A program made the translations under genes and the position numbers. Shown here one piece after another: positions 12,254-21,194 of a stretch of DNA of 64,000 nucleotides (position 1 is its first letter; the number at the start of each line of letters is the position of its first letter). The notes beneath the pieces are model-generated. The model searched no databases, had not been told where the DNA came from, and was given only the letters and a program-made list of their open reading frames with translations. The stretch comes from Streptomyces sp. R33 (lineage in GTDB: Bacteria > Actinomycetota > Actinomycetes > Streptomycetales > Streptomycetaceae), in contig NZ_CP165727.1 of NCBI RefSeq assembly GCF_041200175.1, positions 3,447,501 through 3,511,500 on the forward strand. Direction: 5' to 3'.

Positions 12254-14371
12254 GTGACTCCGCCGAAGCGACGACCCACCGCCGCCGGGATGTCCGTACG
12301 GGCCGGGCTCGTCCTGGCCGCCGCGCTGCTGGGGCTCGGCGGCTGGGGGGTGGCCGGGGCGCCGGCCGCCCGGGCCGAGGATCCCGTCACGCTGTCGCAG
12401 CAGGGGCAGATCACCGACCGCGTGGGCGCCCTCGGCGACCGGAAGGCCGCCGTCACCGCCGCGCTGGACAAGCTGTACGCGGACCACCGGATCCAGCTCT
12501 TCGTGACGTACGTGCACGATTTCTCCGGGCGCTCCGCCCAGAGCTGGGCGGACGCCACCGCGCAGAAGAACGGCCTCGGCCAGGACGACCTGCTGCTGGC
12601 CGTGGCGACCGGGGCGCGCCAGTACGCCTATTCGGCCGATGTCGACTCCGGGTTCACCCAGGCGCTGCTCGCGGACGTCGCCCGTACGGCCATCGAGCCC
12701 GCGCTGAAACAGAACGACTGGGCGGGCGCCGCGATCGGCGCCGCCGACGGGTACGGCGCCGTGCTCGGCGGGAAGCCCGTACCCGTGCCCGCGATCACCC
12801 CCGGCGTGGCGAACCCCGGCGGCGGTGAGGGCGGCGAGAGCGGGGCCGGCGACTTCGTGCTCCCGGTGGTCGTCGTCGGCGCGGCCGGCGCCCTCGGTGT
12901 GTACGCGTACAGCCGCCGCAAGCGCAAGGGCGGCGCCGGCCGCGGCGGTACGACGGGCTGGGGCGAGCAGCCCGCGACCACGACCGCCCTCCCGCTGCCC
13001 GAGCTGGACGCCAAGGCCAAGGCGCTGCTGGTGGAGACCGACGACGCGATCCGTACCAGCACCGAGGAGCTCGGCTTCGCCTCCGCGCAGTTCGGGGACG
13101 CGGCGGTCGGCACGTTCACCGAGGCCGTGGCCTTCGCACAGAGCGAGCTGACGGCCGCGTTCCGGCTCCGCCAGCAGCTCGACGACGCGTACCCCGAGGA
13201 CGACCCCACCCGGCGGCGGATGCTGGACGAGATCGTGGCCCGCTGCACGGAGGCGAACCGGCGGCTCGACGCGGAGTCGGCGGACTTCGACCGGCTGCGG
13301 GACCTGGAGAAGAACGCCCCGCAGGCCGTGGCGACGGTGGAGGCGCACTTCCGGGCGCTGACGGGCCGTACGACGACGGCCGCGGCCACCCTGACCGCGC
13401 TGGCCGGGCGCTACGCGGACTCGGCGTCCGCGCCGGTGGCCTCCAACGCCGAACAGGCCGAGGACCGGCTGCTGTTCGCGACGACCAGCCTCGGCGAGGC
13501 CCGGGCGGCGCTCGAGGACGGCGACAACGGGAAGGCCGCCGTGCACGTACGGGCCGCCGAGGGCGCGGTGGACCAGGCGGCGACGCTGGTCGACGCGGTG
13601 GAGCGGCGGGCGCAGGAGCTGGCGGAGGCGGCCGGGAAGCTGCCCGGCGCGCTCACGGAGACGGAGACCGACCTCGCCGATGCCCGCGGCCTGCTGAGCG
13701 GCACCGCGGAGGGGGCCTCCACGGCGGATCTGCGCGGCCGGATCGGCCGGGCGGAGGCGGTCCTGGCCGACGTACGGCGGGCGCAGGAGGCCGGCCGGTA
13801 CGACCCGATCGACGCGCTGCGCAGGGTCGAGGAGGCCGATGCCGTCCTCGACGAGGCGCTGGCCGGGGCCCGGGAGCGCGAGGCGGGCAGCCGGCGGGCC
13901 GCGGCCCTGCTGGACCAGGCGGTGCTCTCGGCGCGCAGCGCGATCGGCGCGGCGGCGGACTACATCACCACGAGCCGGGGCGCAGTCGGCAGCCAGGCCC
14001 GCACCCGGCTGGCGGAGGCGCAGCGGCGCATGGAGCGGTCGGCGGCCCTGGCGGGCCCGGACCCGGCGGCGGCGCTGGCGGAGGCCCAGCAGGCGGACGG
14101 GCTGGCGCGACAGGCGCAGCAGCTGGCCGAACAGGACGTACGGGCGTACCAGGACCCGTACGGCGGCGGGCAGCGGCAGCAGGGCGGCGGCATGGGCGGC
14201 GCGGTCCTCGGCGGGATCATCCTGGGCGAGATCCTGCGCGGCGGCCGCGGGGGCGGGGGCTTCGGCGGCGGGTTCGGGGGCGGCGGGGGCTTCGGGGGCG
14301 GGGGCCCGGGCCCCGGCTCGTTCGGCGGCGGCGGGACCCGCGGCCGCATGGGCGGCGGCGGCCGCTTCTGA
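12254..14371 (+). CDS. secreted/membrane TPM-domain protein with long coiled coil and Gly-rich tail
   Basis: A 705-residue protein. A signal peptide ends around AGAPAARAED. A TPM domain (residues about 45-170; QQGQITDRVGALGDRKAAV) follows, then one transmembrane segment (DFVLPVVVVGAAGALGVYAY). After that comes a long Ala/Glu/Arg-rich cytoplasmic coiled coil, and a terminal Gly/Phe tail of GGGGFGG type. TPM proteins occur in thylakoids (PSII repair) and in bacterial membranes, where their role is poorly defined. The next gene is a PspA/IM30 homologue 32 nt away, so the pair may work in membrane stress. GTG 12254 is chosen from the -10 spacing; ATG 12290 is the alternative. Confidence 0.8.
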   Translation: MTPPKRRPTAAGMSVRAGLVLAAALLGLGGWGVAGAPAARAEDPVTLSQQGQITDRVGALGDRKAAVTAALDKLYADHRIQLFVTYVHDFSGRSAQSWADATAQKNGLGQDDLLLAVATGARQYAYSADVDSGFTQALLADVARTAIEPALKQNDWAGAAIGAADGYGAVLGGKPVPVPAITPGVANPGGGEGGESGAGDFVLPVVVVGAAGALGVYAYSRRKRKGGAGRGGTTGWGEQPATTTALPLPELDAKAKALLVETDDAIRTSTEELGFASAQFGDAAVGTFTEAVAFAQSELTAAFRLRQQLDDAYPEDDPTRRRMLDEIVARCTEANRRLDAESADFDRLRDLEKNAPQAVATVEAHFRALTGRTTTAAATLTALAGRYADSASAPVASNAEQAEDRLLFATTSLGEARAALEDGDNGKAAVHVRAAEGAVDQAATLVDAVERRAQELAEAAGKLPGALTETETDLADARGLLSGTAEGASTADLRGRIGRAEAVLADVRRAQEAGRYDPIDALRRVEEADAVLDEALAGAREREAGSRRAAALLDQAVLSARSAIGAAADYITTSRGAVGSQARTRLAEAQRRMERSAALAGPDPAAALAEAQQADGLARQAQQLAEQDVRAYQDPYGGGQRQQGGGMGGAVLGGIILGEILRGGRGGGGFGGGFGGGGGFGGGGPGPGSFGGGGTRGRMGGGGRF

Positions 14372-14403
14372 CCCACTCTCCCTCACCCCGTGAAAGGTCA
14401 CCG

Positions 14404-15120
14404 ATGAGCAAACAGACCATCCTCGGCCGCGTCACCCAGCTCGCGAAGGCGAACATCAACGCGCTGCTGGACCAGGCGGAGGATCCGCAGAAGATGCTGG
14501 ACCAGCTGATCCGCGACTACACGAACAACATCTCGGAGGCGGAGCAGGCGGTCGCCACGACGATCGGCAATCTGCGGCTGCTGGAGGCGGACCACAAGGA
14601 GGACGTGGAGGCAGCCTCGGAATGGGGCGGCAAGGCGTTCGCCGCGAGCCGGAGGGCGGACGAACTGCGGGCGTCGGGTTCGGCGGCGGACGCGGACCGG
14701 TTCGACAACCTGGCGAAGGTGGCCCTCGGCCGCCAGCTGCAGTCGGAGAAGGAGGCGAAGACGGCGGAGCCGACGATCGCCGCGCAGACGGAGGTCGTGG
14801 AGAAGCTCAAGTCCGGGCTGGACGCGATGAAGAACAAGCTGACCGAGCTGACGGCCAAGCGGGACGAGCTGGTGGCCCGGGCCAAGACCGCGCAGGCGCA
14901 GAACACCATGCTGGACGCGGTGAAGAGCATCGACGTCATGGACCCGACCAGCGACATCGCGCGCTTCGAGGACAAGGTCCGCCGGGAGGAGGCCAGGGCC
15001 TCGGGCCGGCAGGAACTGGCGGCGTCCTCCCTGGACGCCCAGTTCGAGGCCCTTGACGACCTCGACAGGTCATCGGAGATCGAGGCCCGCCTGGCGGCGT
15101 TGAAGTCCCGGGCCGGCTGA
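14404..15120 (+). CDS. PspA/IM30 family protein
   Basis: A 238-residue protein made almost wholly of alpha-helical coiled coil, as in phage-shock protein A and Vipp1/IM30. These are ESCRT-III-like proteins that bind and protect membranes. The N-terminus MSKQTILGRVTQLAKANINA is the amphipathic helix, followed by the family hallmark DQAEDPQKMLDQLIRDY. The length is in the normal range. GAAAGG precedes the ATG. It follows the TPM-domain gene closely, and a strong terminator follows it, so the two are likely co-transcribed. Confidence 0.92.
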   Translation: MSKQTILGRVTQLAKANINALLDQAEDPQKMLDQLIRDYTNNISEAEQAVATTIGNLRLLEADHKEDVEAASEWGGKAFAASRRADELRASGSAADADRFDNLAKVALGRQLQSEKEAKTAEPTIAAQTEVVEKLKSGLDAMKNKLTELTAKRDELVARAKTAQAQNTMLDAVKSIDVMDPTSDIARFEDKVRREEARASGRQELAASSLDAQFEALDDLDRSSEIEARLAALKSRAG

Positions 15121-15163
15121 CGGGTTCCGCTGCGCGGGGAGTGGCTCCGCGCAGCGGGACCCG
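15121..15163. terminator. bidirectional terminator between pspA-like and PP2C genes
   Basis: A 17-bp stem with one wobble pair: CGGGT plus CCGCTGCGCGG (15121-15137) pairs with 15147-15163. It lies between two convergent genes, 53 bp apart. Confidence 0.8.
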
Positions 15164-15173
15164 ACGCCGGCGG

Positions 15174-17795
15174 TCAGCCGTACATGCTCAGCAGCTGCTC
15201 CGCCGAGAGTTCCGAGACGGCCACGGCGGCCGCGCCCGGGAGCGGGAGCTCGAACCAGACCGTCTTGCCCCGGTGGGTGCGGCGCGTGCCCCAGCCCGCC
15301 GACAGCATGCCGACCAGCTGCAGGCCCCGCCCGCCCTCGTCCGTGTCCCGCGCCCGCCGCCGCCGCGGCTGGACCAGGTTGCCGTCCCAGACCTCGCACA
15401 CCAGCGTCCGGTCCAGCAGCAGCCGCAGCCGGATCTCGCCCTCCCCGTACCGCAGGGCGTTCGTCACGAGCTCGCTCACCAGCAGCTCGGTGGTGTCCAG
15501 CAGCCCCTCCAGCCCCCACGCCGGCAGCTTCCCCCGCGCCAGCTCCCGCGCCCGGCCCACCGACCGCGCCTCGCGCGGCAGCTGCCAGTCCCCCACCGCT
15601 TCCACCGGCAGCCCCTGCACCCGCGCCATCAGCAGCGCGATGTCGTCCTCACCGTGCCGCGTGTCCAGCGTGTTCAGCACGTGGTCGCACACGTCCTCCA
15701 GCGGCCGCACCGGGTCGGACAGTGCGTCCCGCAGCCCCCGCAGCCCTTCCTCGAGCGGGTGGTCCCGCGATTCCACCAGCCCGTCCGTGTACAGCGCGAG
15801 CAGGGACCCCTCCGGGAGGTCCACCTCGACCTCCTCGAACGGCTCTCCGCCCACTCCCAGCGGCATCCCGGGCGGTACCTCCAGCAGCAGTGCGGGCCGC
15901 GGCGGGGCGCCCGGCTCCGCCGGTTCCACCAGTACGGGCGGCATGTGGCCGGCGTTGGCGATGGTGCAGCGCCGGGTCACCGGGTCGTAGACGGCGTACA
16001 CGCAGGTCGCGAGGTACACCTCGGAGCGGTCCGCGTCCCGCGAGTGCAGGGCCGCCCGGGAGGCCTGCTGGGAGCCGCCGGGCGCGCCGAGCCCGCGGGC
16101 GATCTCGTCCAGCGCGGTCAGCACCTCCGCCGGTTCCAGGTCCAGCAGCGCCAGGGTGCGTACGGCGGTGCGCAGTTCGCCCATCGCGACGGCCGCCCGC
16201 AGTCCGCGGCCCATGACGTCGCCGACGACCAGCGCCGTGCGGTGGCCGGGCAGCTCGATGACGTCGAACCAGTCCCCGCCGACCTCGGTGGCCGCGTTCC
16301 CCGGCAGGTACCGGCAGGCGATGTCCAGGCCGGCCGCCTCGGGGTCCCCGGGCGGCAGCAGGCTGCGCTGCAGTATCAGGGCCCGTTCGTGCTCGCGCCG
16401 GTAGAGGCGGGCGTTGTCGATGCAGACGGCGGCCCGGGCGGCGAGCTCCACGGCCACCGCCCGGTCCCGTTCCCCGAAGGGCTCGCTGCCCTTCGTACGG
16501 GAGAACTGGGCGAGCCCGACGACGGTGTCGTGCGCGACCATCGGTACGACGAGGGTGGACTGCACGAGGTCGTCCGCTCCGCCGCCCTCGATCAGCCGCG
16601 GCCGCGCGGTGCGCAGGGCGAGCGCCCCGGGCGAGGCCGCCGGGTAGCGGTGGACCTCCCCTACGGAGACCAGTGCGCCCGGGCCGGACAGCGGGGCGTC
16701 CGACACGGCCGAGGCGAAGGCGACGCGCCGCAGGGGCGCGGAGGGCGCCCGGCCGGCGCCCAGCCCGGGCGGCAGCGAGGGCACGCCGGGGCCCTGCGGC
16801 CGGGCGGGCCGGTCGTCGTCGCCGAGCAGCAGCCCCTGGTAGAGGTCGACGGCGGCGAGGTCGCAGAAGCCCGGGACGGTCACGTCCAGGAGTTCGCGAG
16901 CGGTGGTCTCGAGGTCGAGGGAGTTGCCGATGCGGTGCCCGGCCTCGTTGAGCAGGGCGAGATTGCGCCGGACCCCGGCGGCCTCGCGGGCGGCGAGGTG
17001 GCGGCGGGTGACGTCGGTGCCCAGGCCCGCGACGCCGATGGGGCGGCCGGTGCCGCCGTGGACGCGGTAGAGGTTGATGGACCAGTGGCGGTGCTCCCGG
17101 CTGCCGGGGGCGGCGCCGGTGATCCGGAGGTCGGTGACGGAGTCACCGGTCTCCAGGACCCGCCGCAGGGCCTCGGCCATCCGGTCGGCCTCCTGGGGCG
17201 GGAGGTAGTCGTGGACGGTGCGGCCGCGGTGTTCCTCGACGGCGCCGCCGAAGACGGTCGCGAAACGGCGGTTGGCGCGCTGCACGGTGAGGTCCGTACC
17301 GAAGAGCAGGAAGCCGAAAGGAGATTGGCCGAATATGGCCTGCGAGGCTGCGAGATCGGATTCGATCCGGCGCAGCGCGCGTACGTCGACCACGACGCAC
17401 AGCGCGGCCCGCTCGGCGGTCTCGGTCTGGGTGGGCATCACATAGATCTCGGCCACGCCGTGCGCGCCGTTCCCGCCGGGGATCCGGAAGGGGACGAGGC
17501 CGGTCCATTCCTTGCCGTCGAGGATCTCGGCCACCCTGCGGTGCCCGCCGGCGCGCAGCTCCGGCGGCATGAAGGCGTCCACCGGGTCCCGGCCCACGGC
17601 CTGTGCGGCGGTCAGCCCGAACAGCTCCTCGGCGCGCAGGCTCCACTGGTCGATGAGCCCGTCGGGTCCGATGGAGAAGGACGCGACCTTTATGTAGTCA
17701 TATATCGAGCCAGGCGGGCTGCTGTGCCACAGGGAGTCGTGCCATGTCTCCCCGGGCACACGGGCCTGATGTGCCTGCGCAGGTATCTCGCTCAC
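15174..17795 (-). CDS. PAS-PAS-GAF-SpoIIE(PP2C) phosphatase with C-terminal HATPase domain
   Basis: An 873-residue multidomain regulator of a type common in Streptomyces, expected to dephosphorylate an anti-anti-sigma factor and possibly phosphorylate it too. In order: PAS near residues 35-120 (FSIGPDGLIDQWSLRAEELF), a second PAS near 150-270, a GAF domain near 280-440, SpoIIE/PP2C near 470-690 (EVGGDWFDVIELPGHR, VGDVMGRG, LYTDGLVE), and a GHKL ATPase of RsbW type near 720-870 (ELVTNALRYGEG, GRGLQLV). GTG at 17795 has GGAGGGG upstream. A second stand-alone HATPase protein lies 149 bp upstream on the same strand. The signal and target are unknown. Confidence 0.9.
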   Translation of the reverse strand: MSEIPAQAHQARVPGETWHDSLWHSSPPGSIYDYIKVASFSIGPDGLIDQWSLRAEELFGLTAAQAVGRDPVDAFMPPELRAGGHRRVAEILDGKEWTGLVPFRIPGGNGAHGVAEIYVMPTQTETAERAALCVVVDVRALRRIESDLAASQAIFGQSPFGFLLFGTDLTVQRANRRFATVFGGAVEEHRGRTVHDYLPPQEADRMAEALRRVLETGDSVTDLRITGAAPGSREHRHWSINLYRVHGGTGRPIGVAGLGTDVTRRHLAAREAAGVRRNLALLNEAGHRIGNSLDLETTARELLDVTVPGFCDLAAVDLYQGLLLGDDDRPARPQGPGVPSLPPGLGAGRAPSAPLRRVAFASAVSDAPLSGPGALVSVGEVHRYPAASPGALALRTARPRLIEGGGADDLVQSTLVVPMVAHDTVVGLAQFSRTKGSEPFGERDRAVAVELAARAAVCIDNARLYRREHERALILQRSLLPPGDPEAAGLDIACRYLPGNAATEVGGDWFDVIELPGHRTALVVGDVMGRGLRAAVAMGELRTAVRTLALLDLEPAEVLTALDEIARGLGAPGGSQQASRAALHSRDADRSEVYLATCVYAVYDPVTRRCTIANAGHMPPVLVEPAEPGAPPRPALLLEVPPGMPLGVGGEPFEEVEVDLPEGSLLALYTDGLVESRDHPLEEGLRGLRDALSDPVRPLEDVCDHVLNTLDTRHGEDDIALLMARVQGLPVEAVGDWQLPREARSVGRARELARGKLPAWGLEGLLDTTELLVSELVTNALRYGEGEIRLRLLLDRTLVCEVWDGNLVQPRRRRARDTDEGGRGLQLVGMLSAGWGTRRTHRGKTVWFELPLPGAAAVAVSELSAEQLLSMYG

Positions 17796-17944
17796 GCGAC
17801 CGTCCCCTCCAGCTCACCGCAACCGGACCGGCCATGACCGAAGTATTCAGCACCACGGCCCCGCACGGCACGGCGTTCACGATCACAAAAAGGTCCCGAC
17901 TATTTCGAGCCATGCCCTGTGATCGTCGGCCATCCTTCACCTTG

Positions 17945-18388
17945 TTACTCACCAGGAAGTGCCAACTCGAACCACACGGTCTTGCCCGATTTCCCGTGCC
18001 GCGTCCCCCAGCGCTGTGCGGAGGCGGCCACCAGGTGAAGACCCCGGCCCCCCTCGTCGTCCGGCTTCGCGACCCGTTCACGGGGCGGATCCGGAAGCGG
18101 ATCGGAAACCTCCACGAGCAGGGCGGCGCCTCCCGTCACACTTCCACTGGCCGGATTGCGCCGCACCAGCCGGACGCCGATGGGACCGGAGGCGTACCTC
18201 AGTGAATTGGTGACCAGCTCGCTGACCAGCAGGACGGTGACGTCGCCGACGGAGTCCAGGCCCCAGGATCCGAGCGTGCCGCGGACGGCGTGCCGGGCGG
18301 TGCGTACGACTCCGGGTTCGGCGGGGAAGGCCCACTCGGCGCATTCACCGTCTGTGTCGATCACGCCGATCACTTCCCGGGCCGGCAT
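17945..18388 (-). CDS. ATP-binding RsbW-like serine kinase/anti-sigma-type regulator
   Basis: A 147-residue GHKL ATPase-fold protein. The N box is LLVSELVTNSLRYASG and the G box DDEGGRGLHLVAASAQRWG; the end KTVWFELALPGE is typical of Streptomyces anti-sigma-like HATPase proteins. It resembles the C-terminal domain of the adjacent phosphatase (KTVWFELPLPG), which suggests a shared partner or a duplication. The short interval to the phosphatase (150 bp) shows no terminator. The start ATG 18388 has only a weak GGGG upstream. It is soluble and lacks signal peptides. The sigma or anti-anti-sigma target is not in the window. Confidence 0.85.
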   Translation of the reverse strand: MPAREVIGVIDTDGECAEWAFPAEPGVVRTARHAVRGTLGSWGLDSVGDVTVLLVSELVTNSLRYASGPIGVRLVRRNPASGSVTGGAALLVEVSDPLPDPPRERVAKPDDEGGRGLHLVAASAQRWGTRHGKSGKTVWFELALPGE

Positions 18389-18536
18389 CGACCCCAGTCC
18401 GATTCATCAGGGACAGAGCCACGAAGGGCAGTACACGATTGGGACTAATAGCGACATACCCGATATTCGAGGCGTCGTACCACCCCATCCTTCACGCACC
18501 GGCGCACTGTGGCGCAGACGGCCCAGCGCACGCGCG

Positions 18537-18968
18537 TCACGCGCCCCCGTGCGACCTGGCGTGCTGCTCGTCGCGCTCGGCGCGCAGCCGGCGTCCGGCC
18601 TCGGCGACCGCCGGCCGGTCCTGGTCGAGCCAGTCCACCGAGTCGAGCTCCTCGGGTCCGAGCCAGCGCAGCTCGTCGTGGTCCTCGAGCGGTGCGGGTT
18701 CGCCGGACAGCAGCCGTGCGGTCCACACGTGCAGGACGAGCCCGGGCCTGAGCGGCCACTCCCCCGGGATCCGCTCCAGCGGCTCGGCCTCCACGCCGAG
18801 CTCCTCGCGCAGTTCGCGTACGAGCGCCTCGGGCACGGACTCGCCCTGCTCGGCCTTCCCGCCCGGCAGCTCCCAGCGTCCGGCCAGCTCCGGGGGTGCG
18901 CTGCGGCGGGCGGCCAGCAGGCGGCCCTCATGACAAAGGGCTCCGCCCACGACCACTCGTACCGTCAT
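18537..18968 (-). CDS. Nudix hydrolase of MutT type
   Basis: A 143-residue (d)NTP pyrophosphohydrolase, probably sanitising oxidised nucleotides such as 8-oxo-dGTP, although the substrate cannot be read from sequence. The Nudix box is complete at residues 37-59, G-x5-E-x7-REL-R-EE-L-G-V. The opening strand MTVRVVVGGALCHEGRLLAARR and the GRWELPGGK entry into the box fit MutT. A candidate -10 hexamer TAGGCT lies 7 nt before the ATG and no ribosome-binding site is present, so the message may be leaderless. It is convergent with nothing; its neighbours on the same strand are separate units. Confidence 0.9.
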   Translation of the reverse strand: MTVRVVVGGALCHEGRLLAARRSAPPELAGRWELPGGKAEQGESVPEALVRELREELGVEAEPLERIPGEWPLRPGLVLHVWTARLLSGEPAPLEDHDELRWLGPEELDSVDWLDQDRPAVAEAGRRLRAERDEQHARSHGGA

Positions 18969-18975
18969 GGGGCGG

Positions 18976-18981
18976 AGCCTA
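18976..18981 (-). promoter_or_regulatory. candidate leaderless -10 (TAGGCT) of the Nudix gene
   Basis: TAGGCT read on the minus strand ends 7 nt before the ATG at 18968. TTGACA overlaps directly upstream of it and is too close to be its -35. Confidence 0.4.
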
Positions 18982-18998
18982 TGTCAACGCAGGGATGC

Positions 18999-19184
18999 TC
19001 AGTTCGTCGTGGCCGTCTGACCGATCCGCTCGACCCAGTACAGCTGCTTGTGGCCTCTGTCTTCGAGGCTGTCGACGACCTTCTGGGCCTCGGCCCGGGT
19101 GGAGTACCGGCCCACCCGGTAGCGGTTGCCGTTGTCGTCCTGACGTATGACCAGCCATTGGAGCAGGGCACCGCCGTCGTTCAT
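18999..19184 (-). CDS. small SPOR-like protein
   Basis: A 61-residue protein, MNDGGALLQWLVIRQDDNGN onwards, with the pattern of a short SPOR fold: strand (WLVIRQ), YRVGRYSTRAEAQKVVDSLE, then strand (QLYWVERI). It has no signal peptide, so a cell-wall role cannot be assumed. GGAGG lies about 10 nt before ATG 19184. Many Streptomyces carry a protein of this size and look. The function is not known. Confidence 0.65.
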   Translation of the reverse strand: MNDGGALLQWLVIRQDDNGNRYRVGRYSTRAEAQKVVDSLEDRGHKQLYWVERIGQTATTN

Positions 19185-19344
19185 CGCGTTTCACCCTCCG
19201 CCGATGTACCTGCCCGGGAAACCGCATTGCGCATATGCCCGAGCTTACGCCCGACCTTTACGGAGCGGATACGGTTTTTCACGAAGAGGTACCTCGCAGG
19301 CGTACGCATCCGGCCACGCGTACGAGCGGGCCGTGTACGCCGGT

Positions 19345-21078
19345 TCAGAACCGGCGCACCGTGGGCATCGGCAACACCACCGCACCTCCCTGCGGCGCCT
19401 TGCGGCAGACGTCACCGCAGGCGGCGTCGAGGGAGCAGCAGAGGGAGCAGATCGGCCCCGATTGCACGGGGCAGTCGGCGATGTCGGGGAGTTCGTACGC
19501 CGTTTCGCACACGGAGCAGGTGTGGGTGGCGGTGACGTCCAGGGCCTGCGCCCCCGGCCCTCCCCCGGAGCCTTCGGCCCGGGAGGCCCCCCAAACGCCG
19601 TTCGGCCTGGCCAGGTAGTACTTCCCTCCGGTCGCCCAGGCGATCAAAGGGCACAGGACGAGGGCGAGTCCGGCCGCGATGAAGGTGGAGAACGCCTCGG
19701 CGTAGGGGCCGAACAGTCCGAAGAAGGCGAGGATCGAAACGGTGGAGGCGATCACCATTGCGCCGAAACCCGCCGGGTTGACGGCGTAGAGGTACGCCCG
19801 CTTGAACTCGATGTACGGCGGGCTGAGTCCGAGCCGCTTGTTGATCACGAGGTCCGCGGCGACGGCGGCGATCCACGCGATGCCGACGTTGGAGTAGAAG
19901 CCGAGCAGCTTGCCGAGCATCGCGAACATGTCGAGCTCCATCAGCGTCAGCGCGATGCCGAGGTTGAGGAAGATGTACCAGACCCGGCCGGGGTGGCGGT
20001 GGGTGATGCGGGAGAAGAAGTTCGACCAGGACAGCGAGCCGCTGTAGGCGTTGGTGACGTTGATCTTCACCTGGGAGACGATCACGAAGAGTGCGGCGGC
20101 GGGCAGCGCGAAGGAGCCGAGCCACGGGCGCAGGGCTTCGATCTGCGGGGCGATCGGCTCCAGGGCGTGCGTCTTGCCGACCGTTTCGAGGGCCGCGAAG
20201 GCGAGGAAGGCCCCGCCGAGCTGTTTGGCGGCCCCGATGATCACCCAGCCGGGGCCCGCGGCGAGCACCGCGGTCCTCCATGTACGGCTGTTGGCCGCGG
20301 TCTTGGCCGGCATGAACCGCAGGTAGTCGGCCTGTTCTCCGATCTGGGCGATGAGCGAGAGGGCGATGCCGGTCCCGAAGCCGAACCCCGTCCAGGAGAA
20401 GCCGGCCCCGGCGCCCTCGGTGCCGCCGAAGTGCGTGAACGCACCCCAGGCGTCCGGGGCCTGGAAGGCGAGCACGAGGAACGGCAGCACCAGGCCGATC
20501 AGCCAGACGGGCTGGGTCCACGCCTGCACCTTGGCGAGCGCGCCCATGCCCTTGAACACGATCGGGATCACGATGAGCGTCGTGACCAGGTACCCGATCT
20601 CAACGGGGAGCCCCATCGCCTGGTGCATGGCCTGGGCCATGATCGAGCCTTCGAGGGCGAAGAAAATGAAGGTGAAGGAGGCGTAGATGAGGGAGGTGAG
20701 GGTGGACCCGAAGTAGCCGAAGCCGGCGCCCCGGGTGATCAGGTCCATGTCCAGCCCATACGTGGCGCACGCCCGGGCGATGGGGATGCCGGTCAGGAAG
20801 ATGACGGCGGCGGCGGTCAGGATCGCGGCCAGTCCGCTGGTGAACCCGTACGCGAAGACGATCGAGGCACCGATGGCGAAGTCGGCGAGGTAGGCGATCC
20901 CGCCGAGCGCCGTGCCCGCGACGGTGGCGGGGCTCCAGCGGCGGAACGAGTGGGGCGCGTACCGCAGCGAGTAGTCCTCGCGGCTCTCGTCGGCGGCGAG
21001 CTTCGCGTAGCTCCGGCGGGGCGCGGAGGCGGGCCCGGGCCCGGGGGTGGCGGCCTTGGCGGCGGCGGTGTCGGTCAT
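19345..21078 (-). CDS. NCS1-family purine/cytosine permease with Cys-rich C-terminal tail
   Basis: A 577-residue transporter with about 12 hydrophobic segments. NCS1 members import cytosine, purines, hydantoins, allantoin or thiamine precursors with cations. Recognisable parts include YSLRYAPHSFRRWSPATVAG near residue 40 and AYGFTSGLAAILTAAAVIFL. After the last membrane segment there is a soluble extension with Cys clusters: HTCSVC, then DCPVQSGPICSLCC, then ACGDVC. That is nine cysteines in about 40 residues and looks metal-binding. ATG 21078 is chosen by homology of the start region; ATG 21117 is in frame. A GntR gene lies 116 bp upstream on the same strand and may control it. Confidence 0.85.
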   Translation of the reverse strand: MTDTAAAKAATPGPGPASAPRRSYAKLAADESREDYSLRYAPHSFRRWSPATVAGTALGGIAYLADFAIGASIVFAYGFTSGLAAILTAAAVIFLTGIPIARACATYGLDMDLITRGAGFGYFGSTLTSLIYASFTFIFFALEGSIMAQAMHQAMGLPVEIGYLVTTLIVIPIVFKGMGALAKVQAWTQPVWLIGLVLPFLVLAFQAPDAWGAFTHFGGTEGAGAGFSWTGFGFGTGIALSLIAQIGEQADYLRFMPAKTAANSRTWRTAVLAAGPGWVIIGAAKQLGGAFLAFAALETVGKTHALEPIAPQIEALRPWLGSFALPAAALFVIVSQVKINVTNAYSGSLSWSNFFSRITHRHPGRVWYIFLNLGIALTLMELDMFAMLGKLLGFYSNVGIAWIAAVAADLVINKRLGLSPPYIEFKRAYLYAVNPAGFGAMVIASTVSILAFFGLFGPYAEAFSTFIAAGLALVLCPLIAWATGGKYYLARPNGVWGASRAEGSGGGPGAQALDVTATHTCSVCETAYELPDIADCPVQSGPICSLCCSLDAACGDVCRKAPQGGAVVLPMPTVRRF

Positions 21079-21194
21079 ACCGCCGGACGGTAGGTCCGGT
21101 CTGTGACACCCCGTCATGCGTGGACATTGCCCGGTGGTTACGCCCCGCGCGCCCGCATCACCGCCCTGTTAACGCCCGGGCACGCCCTGTCCGC

